DNA from: Deferribacteres bacterium
GTDB lineage: Bacteria; Thermosulfidibacterota; Thermosulfidibacteria; Thermosulfidibacterales; Thermosulfidibacteraceae
Direction: 5' to 3'
Assembly: GCA_013153205.1 (NCBI GenBank)
Contig: JAADEW010000054.1
Coordinates: 1 to 16,281 of the forward strand
DNA length: 16,281 nucleotides
Numbering within the stretch: position 1 is the first letter of the stretch; every line of letters begins with the position of its first letter. Position numbers and translations under genes: made by a program. Below, piece by piece: positions 15,157 to 16,281 of this stretch. The notes beneath the pieces were generated by a model. That model was given only the letters and a program-made list of their open reading frames with translations. It made no database searches and was not told the DNA's origin.

Positions 15157-16142
15157 CAGCAAACCCTTACCACTTTGTTTTTCCCTTTACTTTTGGCCTC
15201 AAGCAAAGCCCTATCAAGTCTCTCCACAAACTCGTCCAAATCCTCACCTCTATATTCGGCAACCCCCACGCTCAGGGATATCCCAACACCGTTTCCCCAC
15301 CTCTCCACCTTCTCCCTTATCTTTTCCGCAAGCCTTGAAGCCCCTTCACAGTCCGTTCCGGGAGCAATCAGGATAAACTCATCTCCACCATAACGGCCTA
15401 TTATGTCAGTTTTTCTCGTGCTCTCCTTTATAAGGTCAACCACCCTTTTCAAAATTCTGTCTCCCTCATGATGTCCATACAGGTCGTTAATCTGCTTGAA
15501 GTTGTCAATGTCAACCATAACGGCTGAAAGAGGAAATCCATACCTTCTTGCCTTCTCCACCTCATCCTCAAGCACTTCAAAAAGTTTTCTTCTGTTGTAG
15601 CATCCTGTAAGGTAATCCCTCTCCGCCCTCTCCTTTATCTTTTTATGAGCCTGAAAGACTACACGATTATAAGAACTGGTTATGAGATAGGCAACCAGAG
15701 TGGCCGATACCATGTGGAAGGTGTAAAACAGGTTGTCGGCACTGAAGAAAGACGGGGTGTTGAGAAACATGGTCAGAACCACCAAGAAAAAGGAGAAGCA
15801 CATAGCGACAAATCCCCACCTGTTTCCCAGAAGAAAGGTTATGGCTATAACATACACCACTATCCACGAGCTCAAAAACGGGTCATAAATCTGAGCAGGA
15901 ATGACCACAAGATAGGTCAGGGTAAGGGCAGAGACCGCTATAAAGAGCGACCTTTTATAGTCTTTTTCAGCTATTTCGTAAGCGTAAAGGAGGACAAGTG
16001 CGAAAAGAATCTTCGCCCAGAGAAGAAGGTGCTTCCCCTTGTAGAAGTCGTAAATACCCGTGATAAGCTCACTGGGAATAGCCAGTGCAAGGAGTATCTT
16101 ATACAGCCTCTTTCTAAAAGAAAAACCTATAAAATCATTCAT
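15156..16142 (-). CDS. Membrane-bound diguanylate cyclase (GGDEF)
   Basis: A 328-residue inner-membrane protein that should make c-di-GMP from two GTP. About six hydrophobic segments fill residues 12-155, with no recognised ligand-binding domain. A short linker (156-173) leads to a complete GGDEF domain: DYLTG (176-180), VMVDIDNFKQIND (208-220) with metal ligand Asp211, RYGGDEF (250-256) with the intact catalytic motif, and SVGVAEY (291-297). RKTD (243-246) lies five residues before GGDEF and is an intact inhibitory I-site, so product feedback is likely. There is no EAL domain. The gene sits between an acyltransferase and the glycosyltransferases, overlapping both. This implies co-expression with polysaccharide synthesis. 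ATG 16142 has only a distant purine-rich site, so coupling to the upstream gene probably drives translation. Confidence 0.92.
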   Translation of the reverse strand: MNDFIGFSFRKRLYKILLALAIPSELITGIYDFYKGKHLLLWAKILFALVLLYAYEIAEKDYKRSLFIAVSALTLTYLVVIPAQIYDPFLSSWIVVYVIAITFLLGNRWGFVAMCFSFFLVVLTMFLNTPSFFSADNLFYTFHMVSATLVAYLITSSYNRVVFQAHKKIKERAERDYLTGCYNRRKLFEVLEDEVEKARRYGFPLSAVMVDIDNFKQINDLYGHHEGDRILKRVVDLIKESTRKTDIIGRYGGDEFILIAPGTDCEGASRLAEKIREKVERWGNGVGISLSVGVAEYRGEDLDEFVERLDRALLEAKSKGKNKVVRVC

Positions 16143-16281
16143 GGCACAAAATCAGCAAGCTTCCTTTCAAGTTCAAACAGCCTATCTTTTAACAATAAAG
16201 AGGCAAGTTCAACATCCATATCACGCTTCACCAGAAAAGGCTCCCCGTAGCCAATCACCACCTTTGAGAAGGGCCTGGGTA
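16139..16281 (-). CDS. Lysophospholipid acyltransferase, DUF374 family (C-terminal fragment; cut by window edge)
   Basis: Only the last 47 codons are in the window. They include PRPFSKVVIGYGEPFLV, which matches the strand near the end of DUF374/LPLAT acyltransferases (pattern PxPFSxVxVxYGEP), followed by a charged helix with LLLKDRLFELERKL. Full-length relatives are about 200 residues, membrane-associated, and transfer acyl chains to lipid A precursors or lysophospholipids, often next to Kdo transferase genes. The catalytic HxxxxD part would lie right of the window and cannot be checked. The TGA stop overlaps the diguanylate cyclase ATG (ATGA), so it heads or continues the minus-strand operon. 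Confidence 0.7.
   Translation of the reverse strand, partial: PRPFSKVVIGYGEPFLVKRDMDVELASLLLKDRLFELERKLADFVP

Noticed and set aside
15157..15162. TTG 15162 as start of the glycosyltransferase gene
   Set aside because: It lies only 1 nt after the AAGGG site; ATG 15156 lies 7 nt after it and overlaps the previous stop.
14773..15393. 206-codon plus-strand open frame
   Set aside because: It spans the antisense of two real genes and their junction and shows no family motif.
15645..16250. 201-codon plus-strand open frame
   Set aside because: It is antisense to the diguanylate cyclase membrane region, a common artefact; its protein is Lys/Gly/His-rich without any fold signature.

Overview
The window looks like chromosomal DNA of a thermophilic Gram-negative bacterium. 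The proteins are rich in Lys, Glu and Arg, codons such as AGG, AGA and ATA are frequent, genes are packed almost without gaps, and an LPS-type envelope gene set is present. Aquificota, perhaps the Desulfurobacteriaceae (Thermovibrio-like), is my best guess, but this is inference from style and not a database match.

Layout. (1) 1-873, plus strand: the C-terminal part of an ArsB/NhaD/SLC13-type ion permease, cut by the left edge. (2) 863-1927, minus strand: a dihydroorotate-dehydrogenase-family flavoprotein. (3) 1928-1997: the only real intergenic region, a divergent control region of 70 nt with a 13-bp direct repeat. (4) 1998-7217, plus strand: one apparent operon, comF - rsmE - nth - glycosyltransferase - GT4 glycosyltransferase - O-antigen ligase/polymerase. 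(5) 7178-16281, minus strand: a second apparent operon running towards the first. In transcription order it holds a DUF374-type acyltransferase (cut by the right edge), a membrane diguanylate cyclase, four GT4 glycosyltransferases, a radical SAM/SPASM enzyme, a CDP-glycerol glycerophosphotransferase-family protein, a CTP-type nucleotidyltransferase and a last GT4 enzyme. Its tail overlaps the ligase gene by 40 nt.

The two operons together form an envelope polysaccharide locus. Seven glycosyltransferases would build a sugar chain. The nucleotidyltransferase and the CDP-glycerol-type transferase would make an activated alcohol phosphate and attach it. The WaaL/Wzy-like protein would ligate or polymerise the chain. 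The acyltransferase points to lipid A or phospholipid work, and the diguanylate cyclase offers a link to c-di-GMP control. No flippase, ABC exporter or chain-length regulator is visible, so export genes must lie elsewhere.

Only about 72 nt of 16,281 are not covered by a supported gene. Most neighbours in the two operons overlap, often as NTGA stop/start overlaps, which implies translational coupling. Seven of the 16 visible starts are not ATG. The most unusual is the last GT4 gene: its reading frame has no ATG, GTG or TTG that keeps the first beta strand, but it has an ATT five bases after a perfect Shine-Dalgarno sequence. I see no rRNA, tRNA, CRISPR array, insertion sequence or convincing terminator hairpin.
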